From: JAZLIT01 sp045617525
Lineage (GTDB): Bacteria > Bacillota > Bacilli > Bacillales_A > Planococcaceae
Length of the DNA stretch: 28,610 nt
Direction: 5' to 3'
Assembly: GCA_045617525.1 (NCBI GenBank)
Contig: JAZLIT010000038.1
Span: 1 to 28,610 of the forward strand
Below the pieces are notes generated by a model. It ran no database searches. It was not told the DNA's origin and saw nothing but the letters and a program-made list of their open reading frames with translations. Made by a program: the position numbers and the translations under genes. Positions 8,943 through 17,061 of this stretch are shown here, in pieces; position 1 is the first letter of the stretch, and each line of letters opens with the position of its first letter.

Positions 8943-9875
8943 GTGAGAAAAATCATCGTAGGTTCACGTAAAAGTAAATTAGCATTAACTCAAACAAACT
9001 GGTTTATTAACGAGCTTCGCGCAGCGGGGGTACCATTTGAATTTGAAATTAAAGAAATCGTAACAAAAGGCGACCGTATTTTAGATGTACAACTTTCAAA
9101 AGTTGGCGGTAAAGGCTTATTTGTGAAGGAAATCGAGCAAGCTTTATTTGATAAAGAAATTGATTTCGCTGTTCACTCGATGAAGGATATGCCTGCTGTA
9201 CTTCCGGAAGGTTTAGTGATTGGTTGTATCCCTCCACGTGAGGATGCGCGTGATGCATTTATTTCAAAGGGGAATGTAAAATTTGCTGACCTACCTCAAG
9301 GTGCAGTAGTCGGGACTAGTTCGTTGCGTCGTTCTGCACAGCTATTAACAGTACGTCCAGATCTTGAAATTAAATGGATTCGCGGCAATGTAGATACACG
9401 TCTTGCGAAATTAGAAACAGAAGACTATGATGCAATCATTTTAGCTGCAGCAGGACTAAAGCGTCTTGGCTGGAGTGATGAAGTTGTAACAGAATACTTA
9501 GATATAGATGTATGTTTACCTGCTGTAGCACAAGGTTCTTTAGGGATTGAGTGTCGTGCGGATGACGCTGAGTTACTTGAGCAATTAGCGAAGTTAACAC
9601 ATGCGGAGACATGGCTTACAGCGCATGCGGAGCGTTCTTTCTTAGCTGCGATGGACGGTGGGTGCCAGGTGCCGATTGCTGGCTATGCAACAGTTGAAGG
9701 TGACGTAATTACGTTAACTGGCCTTGTGGCAGCACCGGATGCTTCTGTGGCATATAAAGAAACACAAACCGGTTCAGATGCTTCTGAATTAGGAAAAGCG
9801 GTTGCAGCGAAGCTTACAGAGCAAGGTGCATTCGATTTAATTCAAAAAGTGAAGGCTGAGTTGGATGCTGAGTAA
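8943..9875 (+). CDS. hemC: hydroxymethylbilane synthase (porphobilinogen deaminase)
   Basis: HemC joins four porphobilinogen units into hydroxymethylbilane using a covalently bound dipyrromethane primer. The primer cysteine is C241 in AMDGGCQVPIAGY. Further family signatures are IIVGSRKSKLALTQT at the N-terminus, FAVHSMKDMP, and GTSSLRRSAQLL with IRGNVDTRLAKL. The length of 310 aa fits the family (about 313). The start is GTG at 8943, preceded by a GAAAGG-type site; it lies 18 nt after hemX. The gene's end overlaps hemD by 11 nt, which implies coupled translation. Confidence 0.97.
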   Translation: MRKIIVGSRKSKLALTQTNWFINELRAAGVPFEFEIKEIVTKGDRILDVQLSKVGGKGLFVKEIEQALFDKEIDFAVHSMKDMPAVLPEGLVIGCIPPREDARDAFISKGNVKFADLPQGAVVGTSSLRRSAQLLTVRPDLEIKWIRGNVDTRLAKLETEDYDAIILAAAGLKRLGWSDEVVTEYLDIDVCLPAVAQGSLGIECRADDAELLEQLAKLTHAETWLTAHAERSFLAAMDGGCQVPIAGYATVEGDVITLTGLVAAPDASVAYKETQTGSDASELGKAVAAKLTEQGAFDLIQKVKAELDAE

Positions 9876-10611
9876 TTTACCGTTAGCAGGTAAAACAATT
9901 TTTTTAACAGGTACGCAAAAGGTGCAAACAATTGCTTCTTTTATTGAAATGAAGGGGGGAAAGGTCGCTACTTTTCCACTCATTGAAACAAAAGAAATTA
10001 TTGCAGATAATGATGCAAAACGTATGTTGTTATGTAATGACTACGAATGGCTCATATTTACAAGTCAAAATGCAGTGAGTGCATTTGCAGCGAAGCTTGA
10101 ACGGGTTCAAGTGGAGGCACAACAGATTCACTGTAAAATTGCAGCAGTTGGGGAAAAAACGGCACAGCTTTTACAGAAGCACGGTTTTTACGTCAATTTT
10201 ATGCCGTCTACTTATAGTGCGGATATTTTTGTGCAAGAATTTAATGAAAGTGGACGTGCATTATTTATCCGTGGTAATTTAGCGAAGCCGACAATTACTG
10301 AAGGAATTGGCGCTGATGAGTGGACGGTATATGAAACGCTTCCAACATTGGCACATATTCAGGCATTTAAAAATGCACTTTTAAAAGAGCAGAATCCAAT
10401 TGTCGTATTTGCAAGTCCATCTGCTGTTCACACCTATGCAAATGAAATTGTCCCAACAATCGATTGGCAATGTGTAAAGGTTGCAACAATTGGCCATGTT
10501 ACTACACGTACATTAGCTGAGTACGGTGTTGAGCCAGTTGTACAGCCGAAAAACTATACGATGAGAGCCATAATCGAACTACTAATTTTGGAGGAATCAA
10601 AACAACCATGA
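9865..10611 (+). CDS. hemD: uroporphyrinogen-III synthase
   Basis: HemD cyclises hydroxymethylbilane to uroporphyrinogen III with inversion of ring D. The family is poorly conserved, so the call rests on the two-domain alpha/beta pattern plus context. Visible signatures are LAGKTIFLTGTQK, WLIFTSQNAVSAF, IAAVGEKTAQLLQKHG, VVFASPSAVHTY and the C-terminal VATIGHVTTRTLAEYG. The 248 aa match the usual 250-260. Its ATG lies inside the last codons of hemC (11-nt overlap), and its TGA stop overlaps the hemB start in an ATGA (4 nt). Confidence 0.93.
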   Translation: MLSNLPLAGKTIFLTGTQKVQTIASFIEMKGGKVATFPLIETKEIIADNDAKRMLLCNDYEWLIFTSQNAVSAFAAKLERVQVEAQQIHCKIAAVGEKTAQLLQKHGFYVNFMPSTYSADIFVQEFNESGRALFIRGNLAKPTITEGIGADEWTVYETLPTLAHIQAFKNALLKEQNPIVVFASPSAVHTYANEIVPTIDWQCVKVATIGHVTTRTLAEYGVEPVVQPKNYTMRAIIELLILEESKQP

Positions 10612-11588
10612 CAGAACTTTATTTCCAGCGTCACCGTCGCCTACGTGCAAGTGCAGCGATGCGTGCATTAGTGAAGGAAACATACTTACACAAAGAGGAT
10701 ATGATTTACCCGTTATTCGTGATGGAAGGCGAAGGCATTAAAAATGCAGTTAACTCGATGCCGGGCGTATTCCAATTTTCACTTGATACATTAGCGACTG
10801 AAATAGATGAGGTTGTTGAACTTGGGATTAAAGCAGTAATCTTATTCGGCTTACCTGCTGAGAAGGATGCTGTCGGTTCGGGGGCATACCATGATCATGG
10901 TATCGTTCAAAAGGCAACACGTATGATTAAAGAGCGTCATCCTGAAATGCTTGTAATTGCTGATACATGCTTATGTGAGTTCACAGATCACGGGCATTGT
11001 GGTGTTGTTGAGGGAGAGCAAATTTTAAATGATCCTTCTTTAAATCTATTAGCGCAAACAGCGATTTCCCAAGCGCAAGCAGGTGCTGATATTATTGCCC
11101 CATCTAATATGATGGACGGATTTGTGACGGCAATTCGTGCAGGATTAGATGCTGCAGGTTTTGAACATATTCCAATTATGTCTTACGCGGTTAAGTATGC
11201 ATCAGGTTATTACGGACCATTCCGTGAAGCCGCTGACGGAGCACCGAAATTTGGCGACCGTAAAACGTATCAAATGGATCCGTCAAATCGTATGGAGGCA
11301 ATTCGCGAAGCAAATTCTGATGTGGAAGAAGGCGCAGATTTCTTAATCGTGAAACCCGCACTAGCGTACCTTGATATTATTCGTGATGTGAAAAATAGCT
11401 TTCCATTACCGGTTGTTGCGTATAATGTTTCAGGTGAATATGCGATGGTAAAAGCAGCTGCGATTAATGGCTGGATTGATGAGAAATCAGTTGTACTGGA
11501 AACATTGCTTGGTATGAAACGTGCTGGATCAGATTTAATTATTACGTATCACGCAAAAGATGTGTGTCGTTGGTTGGAGGAGAAATAA
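10608..11588 (+). CDS. hemB: delta-aminolevulinic acid dehydratase (porphobilinogen synthase)
   Basis: HemB condenses two 5-aminolevulinate molecules into porphobilinogen. The Schiff-base lysines are K196 (MSYAVKYASGYYGPFREA) and K249 (LIVKPALAYLD). A cysteine-rich zinc-site pattern is present: C121, C123 and C131 in DTCLCEFTDHGHCG. This points to the zinc-dependent type, not the magnesium/aspartate-rich one. The 326 aa fit the family (324 in B. subtilis). The start is translationally coupled to hemD by ATGA. hemL begins immediately after the stop (ATG at 11590), with its ribosome binding site inside the hemB end. Confidence 0.97.
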   Translation: MTELYFQRHRRLRASAAMRALVKETYLHKEDMIYPLFVMEGEGIKNAVNSMPGVFQFSLDTLATEIDEVVELGIKAVILFGLPAEKDAVGSGAYHDHGIVQKATRMIKERHPEMLVIADTCLCEFTDHGHCGVVEGEQILNDPSLNLLAQTAISQAQAGADIIAPSNMMDGFVTAIRAGLDAAGFEHIPIMSYAVKYASGYYGPFREAADGAPKFGDRKTYQMDPSNRMEAIREANSDVEEGADFLIVKPALAYLDIIRDVKNSFPLPVVAYNVSGEYAMVKAAAINGWIDEKSVVLETLLGMKRAGSDLIITYHAKDVCRWLEEK

Positions 11589-11589
11589 T

Positions 11590-12879
11590 ATGCGATCATA
11601 TGAAAAATCAAAGGCAGCTTATATAGAAGCTGTTGAATTAATGCCAGGTGGGGTAAACTCGCCAGTACGTGCATTTAAATCAGTAAATATGGATCCTATT
11701 TTCATGGAATCGGGTAAGGGTGCAATACTTACAGATATCGATGGCAATACATACATCGATTATGTTTTATCTTGGGGACCACTTATTTTAGGCCATTCTG
11801 AGCCTAACGTTGTGAAATCGATACAAGAACAAGCGGTGAAGGCGACTTCATTTGGCGCACCTTCTTTATCGGAAACGAAATTAGCAAAATTAGTAATGGA
11901 CCGTGTGCCAGGAATCGAAATGATTCGTTTTGTGTCATCTGGTACTGAGGCGACAATGTCTGCACTTCGTTTAGCACGTGGTTTTACAGGCCGTGATAAA
12001 ATCCTTAAATTCGAGGGTTCTTACCACGGACACGGGGATTCACTTTTAATTAAAGCGGGTTCTGGTGTTGCAACACTTGGATTACCAGATTCTCCTGGGG
12101 TGCCAGCTGATATTGCAAAAAATACATTAACAGTGGCGTACAATGATTTAGAGGCAACGAAGGTCGTATTTGAAAAATTTGGTGCTGAGTTAGCAGCTGT
12201 AATTGTTGAGCCTGTCGCAGGGAATATGGGTGTTGTTCCACCTTCAGAAGTATTTCTTAAAGGCTTACGTGAATTAACAGAAGAGTATGGAACTGTTTTA
12301 ATCTTTGATGAGGTTATGACAGGATTCCGTGTAGACTACGGTTGTGCACAAGGTTATTACGGGATTACGCCGGATTTAACGACATTAGGTAAAGTAATTG
12401 GCGGTGGTCTTCCAGTAGGTGCCTTCGCGGGTAAACGTGAAATTATGGAGAAAATTGCACCAGCAGGACCGATTTATCAAGCGGGTACATTATCAGGGAA
12501 TCCATTAGCGATGACAGCGGGTTATGAAACATTATCTCGTTTAACGCCGGAATCGTATGTGTATTTTCAAAAGCTTGGCGATCAGCTTGAGGCAGGATTC
12601 CGTGAGGCCGCTTCAAAATATAACATTCCGCATACAGTAAATCGTGCTGGTTCAATGATCGGCTTCTTCTTCACAAATGAAGAGGTGGTAGACTTTGAAA
12701 CTGCGAAGACGTCTGATTTACAATTATTTGCAGAATACTTCAAGCTAATGGCGGAAGAGGGTATTTTCTTACCACCGTCACAATTTGAAGGAATGTTTCT
12801 GTCGACTGCCCACACAGAAGAGCATATCGCAAAAACAGTGGAAGCCTTCCATACAGTATTTGCAATATTAGCACGTTAA
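11590..12879 (+). CDS. hemL: glutamate-1-semialdehyde 2,1-aminomutase
   Basis: HemL converts glutamate-1-semialdehyde to 5-aminolevulinate using pyridoxal phosphate, taking the product of HemA and feeding HemB. The PLP lysine is K268 in TLGKVIGGGLPVGAF. Other class-III aminotransferase signatures are VSSGTEATMSALRLAR, FEGSYHGHGD and LIFDEVMTGFR. From the ATG at 11590 the protein is 429 aa (430 in B. subtilis). That start has GGAGGAG about 7 nt upstream and the MRSYEKSKAAY N-terminus, so it is preferred to an earlier in-frame codon at 11560 inside hemB. It is the last gene of the heme operon and is followed by a terminator. Confidence 0.97.
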   Translation: MRSYEKSKAAYIEAVELMPGGVNSPVRAFKSVNMDPIFMESGKGAILTDIDGNTYIDYVLSWGPLILGHSEPNVVKSIQEQAVKATSFGAPSLSETKLAKLVMDRVPGIEMIRFVSSGTEATMSALRLARGFTGRDKILKFEGSYHGHGDSLLIKAGSGVATLGLPDSPGVPADIAKNTLTVAYNDLEATKVVFEKFGAELAAVIVEPVAGNMGVVPPSEVFLKGLRELTEEYGTVLIFDEVMTGFRVDYGCAQGYYGITPDLTTLGKVIGGGLPVGAFAGKREIMEKIAPAGPIYQAGTLSGNPLAMTAGYETLSRLTPESYVYFQKLGDQLEAGFREAASKYNIPHTVNRAGSMIGFFFTNEEVVDFETAKTSDLQLFAEYFKLMAEEGIFLPPSQFEGMFLSTAHTEEHIAKTVEAFHTVFAILAR

Positions 12880-12892
12880 TGGAATAAATAAT

Positions 12893-12935
12893 AAAGCCGC
12901 GAATGAATCGATTTGATTTGTTGGCGGCTTTTTTT
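12893..12935 (+). terminator. intrinsic terminator of the hem operon
   Basis: AAAGCCGC (12893-12900) pairs with GCGGCTTT (12924-12931), followed by more T residues to 12935. The 23-nt loop contains minor extra pairing. It lies 14 nt after the hemL stop. Confidence 0.8.
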
Positions 12936-12941
12936 CGTGGA

Positions 12942-12972
12942 GAAATATTTTGAGGGGGCTCGTGCATAAACT
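12942..12972 (+). promoter_or_regulatory. candidate SigE-type sporulation promoter of the spoVID-like gene
   Basis: GAAATATT (12942-12949) followed about 15 nt later by CATAAACT (12965-12972) resembles the mother-cell SigE pattern (AT-rich -35, CATACAnT -10). Initiation would fall roughly 25 nt before the TTG start. B. subtilis spoVID is SigE-dependent, which motivates the call. The match is loose. Confidence 0.35.
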
Positions 12973-13005
12973 AAATACGTATGATGTAAACAAGGGGGAG
13001 AATGA

Positions 13006-13587
13006 TTGAAAGAAGTTAAATGGCAAATGCAAGAGCATTTTTCGTTTCCGTCACATTTAGGTAAAGTGAAGGAAGTATCTACGTTTACGGTAACGCCGCA
13101 GTGGGACAAGGAAGAGTTAGTTGATTCGGTGCGTTTGACAGGGATTTATCATATTACGGCATCGGTGAAGTTTGAGCAGGGCGAATGTGAACAGGTAGGC
13201 ATTTTCATAGAAGACGTAGATTTAGATGCACAGCTTGCATATTTCGAATATGCGCTGCCACTAGAAATTGATTTACCCAAAGCACAATATAAAGAGCTTT
13301 CTGTGAATATTGTTGACACAAATGCGGCAGCGCATCATACAGGGGGAGCGGAGTTTGTTTGGGATGTGCAATGTCATTTGTTGAAGATTGAGCCTGTTGT
13401 TGTAGCGGTTGAGCCAACACCAGAAGTACCTAAGCCAGTAGATGCAGTAGTTGCAGTAGTTGCTGAAGTAGTTGATGACACAGAAGTTGAGGTAGTTGCC
13501 GAAGTCCCGAATGAGCTAGATTTTTTTGAGGAGCTACCAGATCAATTTAGCGCTGCAATTTTATTGTCAAATAAAGTCCGTCCATAA
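13006..13587 (+). CDS. SpoVID-like spore-coat morphogenesis protein, short form without LysM
   Basis: This 193-residue protein sits directly after hemL, the position of spoVID in B. subtilis. Residues 1-130 form a beta-rich domain (LTGIYHITASVKFEQ, then YFEYALPLEIDLP) that resembles the SpoVID N-terminal domain, which carries a similar 'LTGEY ... FPVDITIP' pattern. Residues ~130-175 are a low-complexity Val/Glu/Pro acidic stretch like the SpoVID middle region, but very short. B. subtilis SpoVID has about 575 aa and ends in a LysM domain that binds the spore surface; no LysM is present here. The start is TTG at 13006, with GGGGGAG about 7 nt upstream. SpoVID directs encasement of the spore by coat layers. 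This may be a truncated relative, a lineage-specific short form or a decaying gene. The stop codon is overlapped by a gene on the other strand. Confidence 0.55.
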   Translation: MKEVKWQMQEHFSFPSHLGKVKEVSTFTVTPQWDKEELVDSVRLTGIYHITASVKFEQGECEQVGIFIEDVDLDAQLAYFEYALPLEIDLPKAQYKELSVNIVDTNAAAHHTGGAEFVWDVQCHLLKIEPVVVAVEPTPEVPKPVDAVVAVVAEVVDDTEVEVVAEVPNELDFFEELPDQFSAAILLSNKVRP

Positions 13588-13758
13588 TAAATACGAGACT
13601 AGTGCCAAAATAATTAACACTAAAATATCACCGGTTGTTGGGATGAAAATGGTCCGAATTAATTGAAAAATGGTGATAGGGATGATACAGCCTCTACAAA
13701 AGAAGCGGCATTTTCGTACTAAGGGTGGTAGTAAATACGGATTGTAATGTTTTCGCAT
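13567..13758 (-). CDS. small membrane protein of unknown function, 63 aa
   Basis: On the minus strand an ATG at 13758 is preceded by AAAGGATGAT at good ribosome-binding distance. The product opens MRKHYNPYLLPPLVRKCRFF, is rich in basic residues and cysteine (CRFFCRGC), and then has one or two hydrophobic segments (IIPITIFQLIRTIF and ILVLIILALVSYLLW). That basic-then-hydrophobic pattern suggests an inner-membrane miniprotein. I do not recognise the family. Its last 21 bases overlap the end of the SpoVID-like gene in a convergent arrangement. No promoter was identified with confidence. Confidence 0.55.
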   Translation of the reverse strand: MRKHYNPYLLPPLVRKCRFFCRGCIIPITIFQLIRTIFIPTTGDILVLIILALVSYLLWTDFI

Positions 13759-13867
13759 TTCATCATCCTTTACATGCGTTCATTTATTTACTTTATGCTA
13801 AATGTCGGCAAAATGTTCCAAATGTTTTTTTAAAGCAAAATAGGTAAGATAAAATTTTCCCTATTAC

Positions 13868-13896
13868 TTGAAAAAAGCGTGGTTTTTCATTACAAT
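13868..13896 (+). promoter_or_regulatory. sigma-A promoter of the valS T-box transcript
   Basis: TTGAAA (13868-13873), a 17-nt spacer and TACAAT (13891-13896) match the vegetative consensus at 10 of 12 positions. Transcription would begin near 13903, just before the T-box leader. Confidence 0.8.
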
Positions 13897-13902
13897 AAAG
13901 GG

Positions 13903-14161
13903 AACTTAATAGCGAATGAAATGCTTTGAATAGGAAGAGTAAATTGAATGTGTTGGCAAGAGAGGAAACGGTAGCTGAGAAGTTTCTGCAATAACGCAAT
14001 TGAACGTAGCCTAGGAGCAGCCTTTATGAACATAAGTAGTAGAGTGCCGGTTAAACACCGTTAACGAATCAAGTGCCGAGAGTATTTTTGCTCGGAACAA
14101 AGGTGGTACCGCGAAAATTTAACACTCCTTCGTCCTTTTATAGGGCGAGGAGTGTTTTTTT
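13903..14161 (+). ncRNA. T-box leader of valS
   Basis: The leader carries the T-box core AAAGGTGGTACCGCG (14099-14113), which pairs with the NCCA end of uncharged tRNA, then an intrinsic terminator. Stem I features are visible upstream: GGAAGAGTA near 13932-13940, an AGAGAGG bulge segment, and a GCTGAGAAG apical loop near 13974-13982. The likely specifier is GTA at 14006-14008 (in TGAACGTAGC), a valine codon agreeing with the downstream valyl-tRNA synthetase. Uncharged tRNA(Val) would stabilise the antiterminator and allow valS transcription. The specifier assignment is by pattern and not by folding. Confidence 0.92.
14121..14161 (+). terminator. T-box regulated terminator of valS
   Basis: AACACTCCT (14121-14129) pairs with AGGAGTGTT (14148-14156), with further CG pairs inside (CGTCC with GGGCG), followed by a run of T to 14161. 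It is mutually exclusive with the T-box antiterminator. Confidence 0.9.
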
Positions 14162-14202
14162 GTATTTCTAAATGTGTTAACTTTCCAGAGGAGGAATTCA
14201 AG

Positions 14203-16854
14203 ATGACAGAGCAAAAAGATTTAACAATGCCAACAAAATATGAACCACAGTCGATTGAAGCAGGACGCTACGAATGGTGGCTTGAAGGGAAATACTTCGA
14301 GGCACAGCCAAACAGTGATAAAGAACCGTATTCAATCGTAATTCCACCACCAAACGTAACAGGTAAACTGCACCTTGGCCATGCTTGGGATACAACATTA
14401 CAGGATATCCTTACACGTATGAAACGCATGCAAGGTTTCGATGCACTTTGGTTACCAGGGATGGACCATGCAGGAATCGCAACACAAGCTAAAGTAGAAG
14501 AAAAACTACGTGGTGAAGGCGTTTCTCGTTATGATCTTGGCCGCGAAAAATTCCTAGAAAAAACGTGGGAATGGAAAGAAGAATATGCAGGTCATATTCG
14601 TGAGCAATGGTCGAAATTAGGGCTTGGCTTAGATTACTCTCGTGAGCGCTTCACATTAGATGAAGGCTTAAATGAAGCGGTAAACAAAGTATTCATTACA
14701 TTGTATGAAAAAGGCTTAATTTATCGTGGTGAGCGTATTATTAACTGGGATCCAGCGGCAAAAACAGCGTTATCGGATATTGAAGTAATTCATAAAGAGG
14801 TAGAAGGCGCATTTTACCATATGGAATACCCATTAGCGGACGGTTCTGGTACATTACGCGTTGCGACAACTCGTCCAGAAACAATGCTAGGTGACTCAGG
14901 CGTAGCAGTACACCCTGAAGATGAGCGTTATGCACATTTAGTGGGTAAAACAGTAATTCTGCCAATCGTTGGCCGTGAAATTCCAATCGTAGCAGATGAT
15001 TATGTAGACAAAGACTTCGGAACAGGCGTTGTTAAAATGACACCAGCACATGACCCGAATGACTTTGAAGTAGGTAATCGTCATAACCTAGAACGCATTC
15101 TTGTAATGAACGAAGACGGATCGATGAATGATCTAGCAGGCAAATATGCGGGTATGGATCGTTTTGAATGCCGTAAGCAAATCGTTGCTGACTTACAAGT
15201 TGCGGGCGTGCTAGTGGAAATCGAGCCACATACGCATCAAGTAGGTCACTCTGAGCGTACAAACGCGGTAGTAGAGCCTTATCTTTCGAAACAGTGGTTC
15301 GTGAAAATGGGGCCATTAGCAGAGGAAGCTTTAGCGATGCAAGAAAGCGAAGAAGAGAAGGTAAACTTCATTCCTGGACGCTTTGAAAATACGTATAACC
15401 GTTGGATGGAAAACATACATGACTGGTGTATTTCTCGCCAATTATGGTGGGGTCATCAAATTCCAGCTTGGTATAACAACGAAACAGGTGAAGTTTATGT
15501 TGGCACAGATGCACCAACAGATGCTGCCAACTGGACACGTGATGAAGATGTATTAGATACATGGTTCTCTTCTGCTTTATGGCCATTTTCTACAATGGGT
15601 TGGCCAGATGAAACGAATGAAGAATTTAAGCGCTACTACCCAACAAGCACATTAGTAACGGGTTACGATATCATCTTCTTCTGGGTGAGCCGTATGATTT
15701 TCCAAGGGAAAGAATTTACGGGCGAGCGTCCATTTAAAGATGTATTAATTCACGGTTTAGTGCGTGATGCTGATGGGCTTAAAATGTCTAAATCACTTGG
15801 TAATGGGGTTGACCCAATGGAAGTGATCGAGCAATATGGTGCCGATTCATTACGTTACTTCTTAGCGACAGGTTCATCTCCTGGGCAGGATTTACGTTAC
15901 TCAACTGAAAAAGTAGAGTCTACGTGGAACTTCGTGAATAAAATTTGGAATGCCTCTCGTTTTGCATTAATGAACATGGACGGTTTAACATTTGAAGAAA
16001 TCGATTTAACAGGTGATTTATCAACGGCAGATAAATGGATTTTATCTCGTTTAAATAACACAATCGATCGTGTAACGACACTTTCAGATAAATATGAGTT
16101 TGGTGAAGTTGGCCGTGAGCTGTATAACTTCATTTGGGACGATTTCTGTTCATGGTACATCGAAATGGCCAAACTGCCACTTTACGGTGAAGATGAGCAA
16201 GCGAAGCTAACTACGCGTTCGGTATTAGCGTATGTTTTAGATAATACAATGCGTCTGTTACACCCATTCATGCCATTCGTGACTGAAGAAATTTGGCAGC
16301 ACTTACCACACGAGGGTGAATCAATTACAATCGCAGCTTGGCCAACAGTGAACCCAGCCTTCAACTTTGAACAAGAAGCGGGCGATATGAAGCTGTTAAT
16401 GGATATTATCCGTGCAGTTCGTAATGCACGTGCTGAAGTAAATACGCCAATGAGCAAAAAGGTACCGATGTACATTTCTGCGAAAGATTCGGCAACAGCT
16501 TCTGTATTAGAGGCAAATGCTGCGTACATCGAAAAATTCTGTAACCCAGAAACGTTAACAATTGGCGAAGGTATTGAAGCACCAGGTCAAGCAATGTCAG
16601 CAGTAGTTTCAGGTGCAGAAATCTTCTTGCCACTTGCTGGTTTGATCAACATCGAGGAAGAAATTGCTCGTCTTGAAAAAGAATTAGAAAAATGGGCAAA
16701 AGAAGTAAAATTAGTAAATGGTAAGCTTTCAAACGAGCGTTTTGTGTCAAAAGCGCCAGAAGCATTAGTGGCAGAAGAGCGTGCGAAACTTGCGGATTAC
16801 GAAGATAAATATGCGACGGTTGAAAAACGTTTAGCAGAACTGAAAAATATGTAA
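14203..16854 (+). CDS. valS: valyl-tRNA synthetase
   Basis: ValS charges tRNA(Val) with valine. The class I signatures are HLGH at residues 57-60 (PPPNVTGKLHLGHAW) and KMSKS at 527-531. The CP1 editing domain, which removes mischarged threonine, is visible from about residue 190 (ATTRPETMLGDSGVAVHPED). The anticodon-binding helical domain follows the catalytic core. The last ~65 residues form the Val-specific tRNA-binding coiled coil (IEEEIARLEKELEKW). The ATG at 14203 has GAGGAGGAATT upstream and gives 883 aa (880 in B. subtilis). An earlier in-frame codon lies in the terminator. It is controlled by the T-box leader. ysxE, which precedes valS in B. subtilis, is missing. Confidence 0.98.
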   Translation: MTEQKDLTMPTKYEPQSIEAGRYEWWLEGKYFEAQPNSDKEPYSIVIPPPNVTGKLHLGHAWDTTLQDILTRMKRMQGFDALWLPGMDHAGIATQAKVEEKLRGEGVSRYDLGREKFLEKTWEWKEEYAGHIREQWSKLGLGLDYSRERFTLDEGLNEAVNKVFITLYEKGLIYRGERIINWDPAAKTALSDIEVIHKEVEGAFYHMEYPLADGSGTLRVATTRPETMLGDSGVAVHPEDERYAHLVGKTVILPIVGREIPIVADDYVDKDFGTGVVKMTPAHDPNDFEVGNRHNLERILVMNEDGSMNDLAGKYAGMDRFECRKQIVADLQVAGVLVEIEPHTHQVGHSERTNAVVEPYLSKQWFVKMGPLAEEALAMQESEEEKVNFIPGRFENTYNRWMENIHDWCISRQLWWGHQIPAWYNNETGEVYVGTDAPTDAANWTRDEDVLDTWFSSALWPFSTMGWPDETNEEFKRYYPTSTLVTGYDIIFFWVSRMIFQGKEFTGERPFKDVLIHGLVRDADGLKMSKSLGNGVDPMEVIEQYGADSLRYFLATGSSPGQDLRYSTEKVESTWNFVNKIWNASRFALMNMDGLTFEEIDLTGDLSTADKWILSRLNNTIDRVTTLSDKYEFGEVGRELYNFIWDDFCSWYIEMAKLPLYGEDEQAKLTTRSVLAYVLDNTMRLLHPFMPFVTEEIWQHLPHEGESITIAAWPTVNPAFNFEQEAGDMKLLMDIIRAVRNARAEVNTPMSKKVPMYISAKDSATASVLEANAAYIEKFCNPETLTIGEGIEAPGQAMSAVVSGAEIFLPLAGLINIEEEIARLEKELEKWAKEVKLVNGKLSNERFVSKAPEALVAEERAKLADYEDKYATVEKRLAELKNM

Positions 16855-16863
16855 TATTAATCA

Positions 16864-16936
16864 GTTCTGTCTGCGCAGAACCTGCGTCCGAATTAGGCTC
16901 CTGTGTACACAACGCCTAATTCGGGACATCCGCAGG
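16864..16936. repeat. compound inverted repeat downstream of valS
   Basis: A small hairpin (GTTCTG 16864-16869 with CAGAAC 16876-16881) abuts a larger one. In the larger, CCGAATTAGGC (16888-16898) pairs perfectly with GCCTAATTCGG (16914-16924) around a 15-nt loop. It is extended outward by CCTGCG (16881-16886) with CGCAGG (16931-16936) across an asymmetric bulge. No T-run follows, so it is not a standard terminator, and a proper terminator lies 58 nt further on. It could be a REP/MITE-like dispersed element or a structured RNA. Confidence 0.7.
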
Positions 16937-16993
16937 GGGCAAAATTTCTTTTCAGCGATTATAGAGGGTTTTAGAATGCCGCAAAAGAAGTTA

Positions 16994-17025
16994 AAATGTC
17001 CTAGTTTATGCTAGGGCATTTTTTT
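16994..17025 (+). terminator. intrinsic terminator upstream of folC
   Basis: AAATGTCCTAG (16994-17004) pairs with CTAGGGCATTT (17011-17021), one G-U pair included, with a 6-nt loop and a T tail. It ends the valS transcript before the folC pair. Confidence 0.8.
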
Positions 17026-17061
17026 AAATTCAAATGAATGAGCTCGTGAGGAGTGTACGAA

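Noticed and set aside
13480..13560. Val/Glu repeats in the SpoVID-like gene as a CRISPR or tandem repeat array
   Set aside because: Only short, irregular GTAGTTG-type codon repeats are present; no regular repeat-spacer structure.
13793..13999. 68-codon minus-strand frame over the valS leader
   Set aside because: It covers the valS promoter and T-box stem I, which fully explain the sequence.
16182..16529. 115-codon minus-strand frame opposite valS
   Set aside because: No ribosome binding site or family resemblance; it mirrors codon bias of valS on the opposite strand. Similar long minus frames opposite maf, folC and mreB were rejected likewise.
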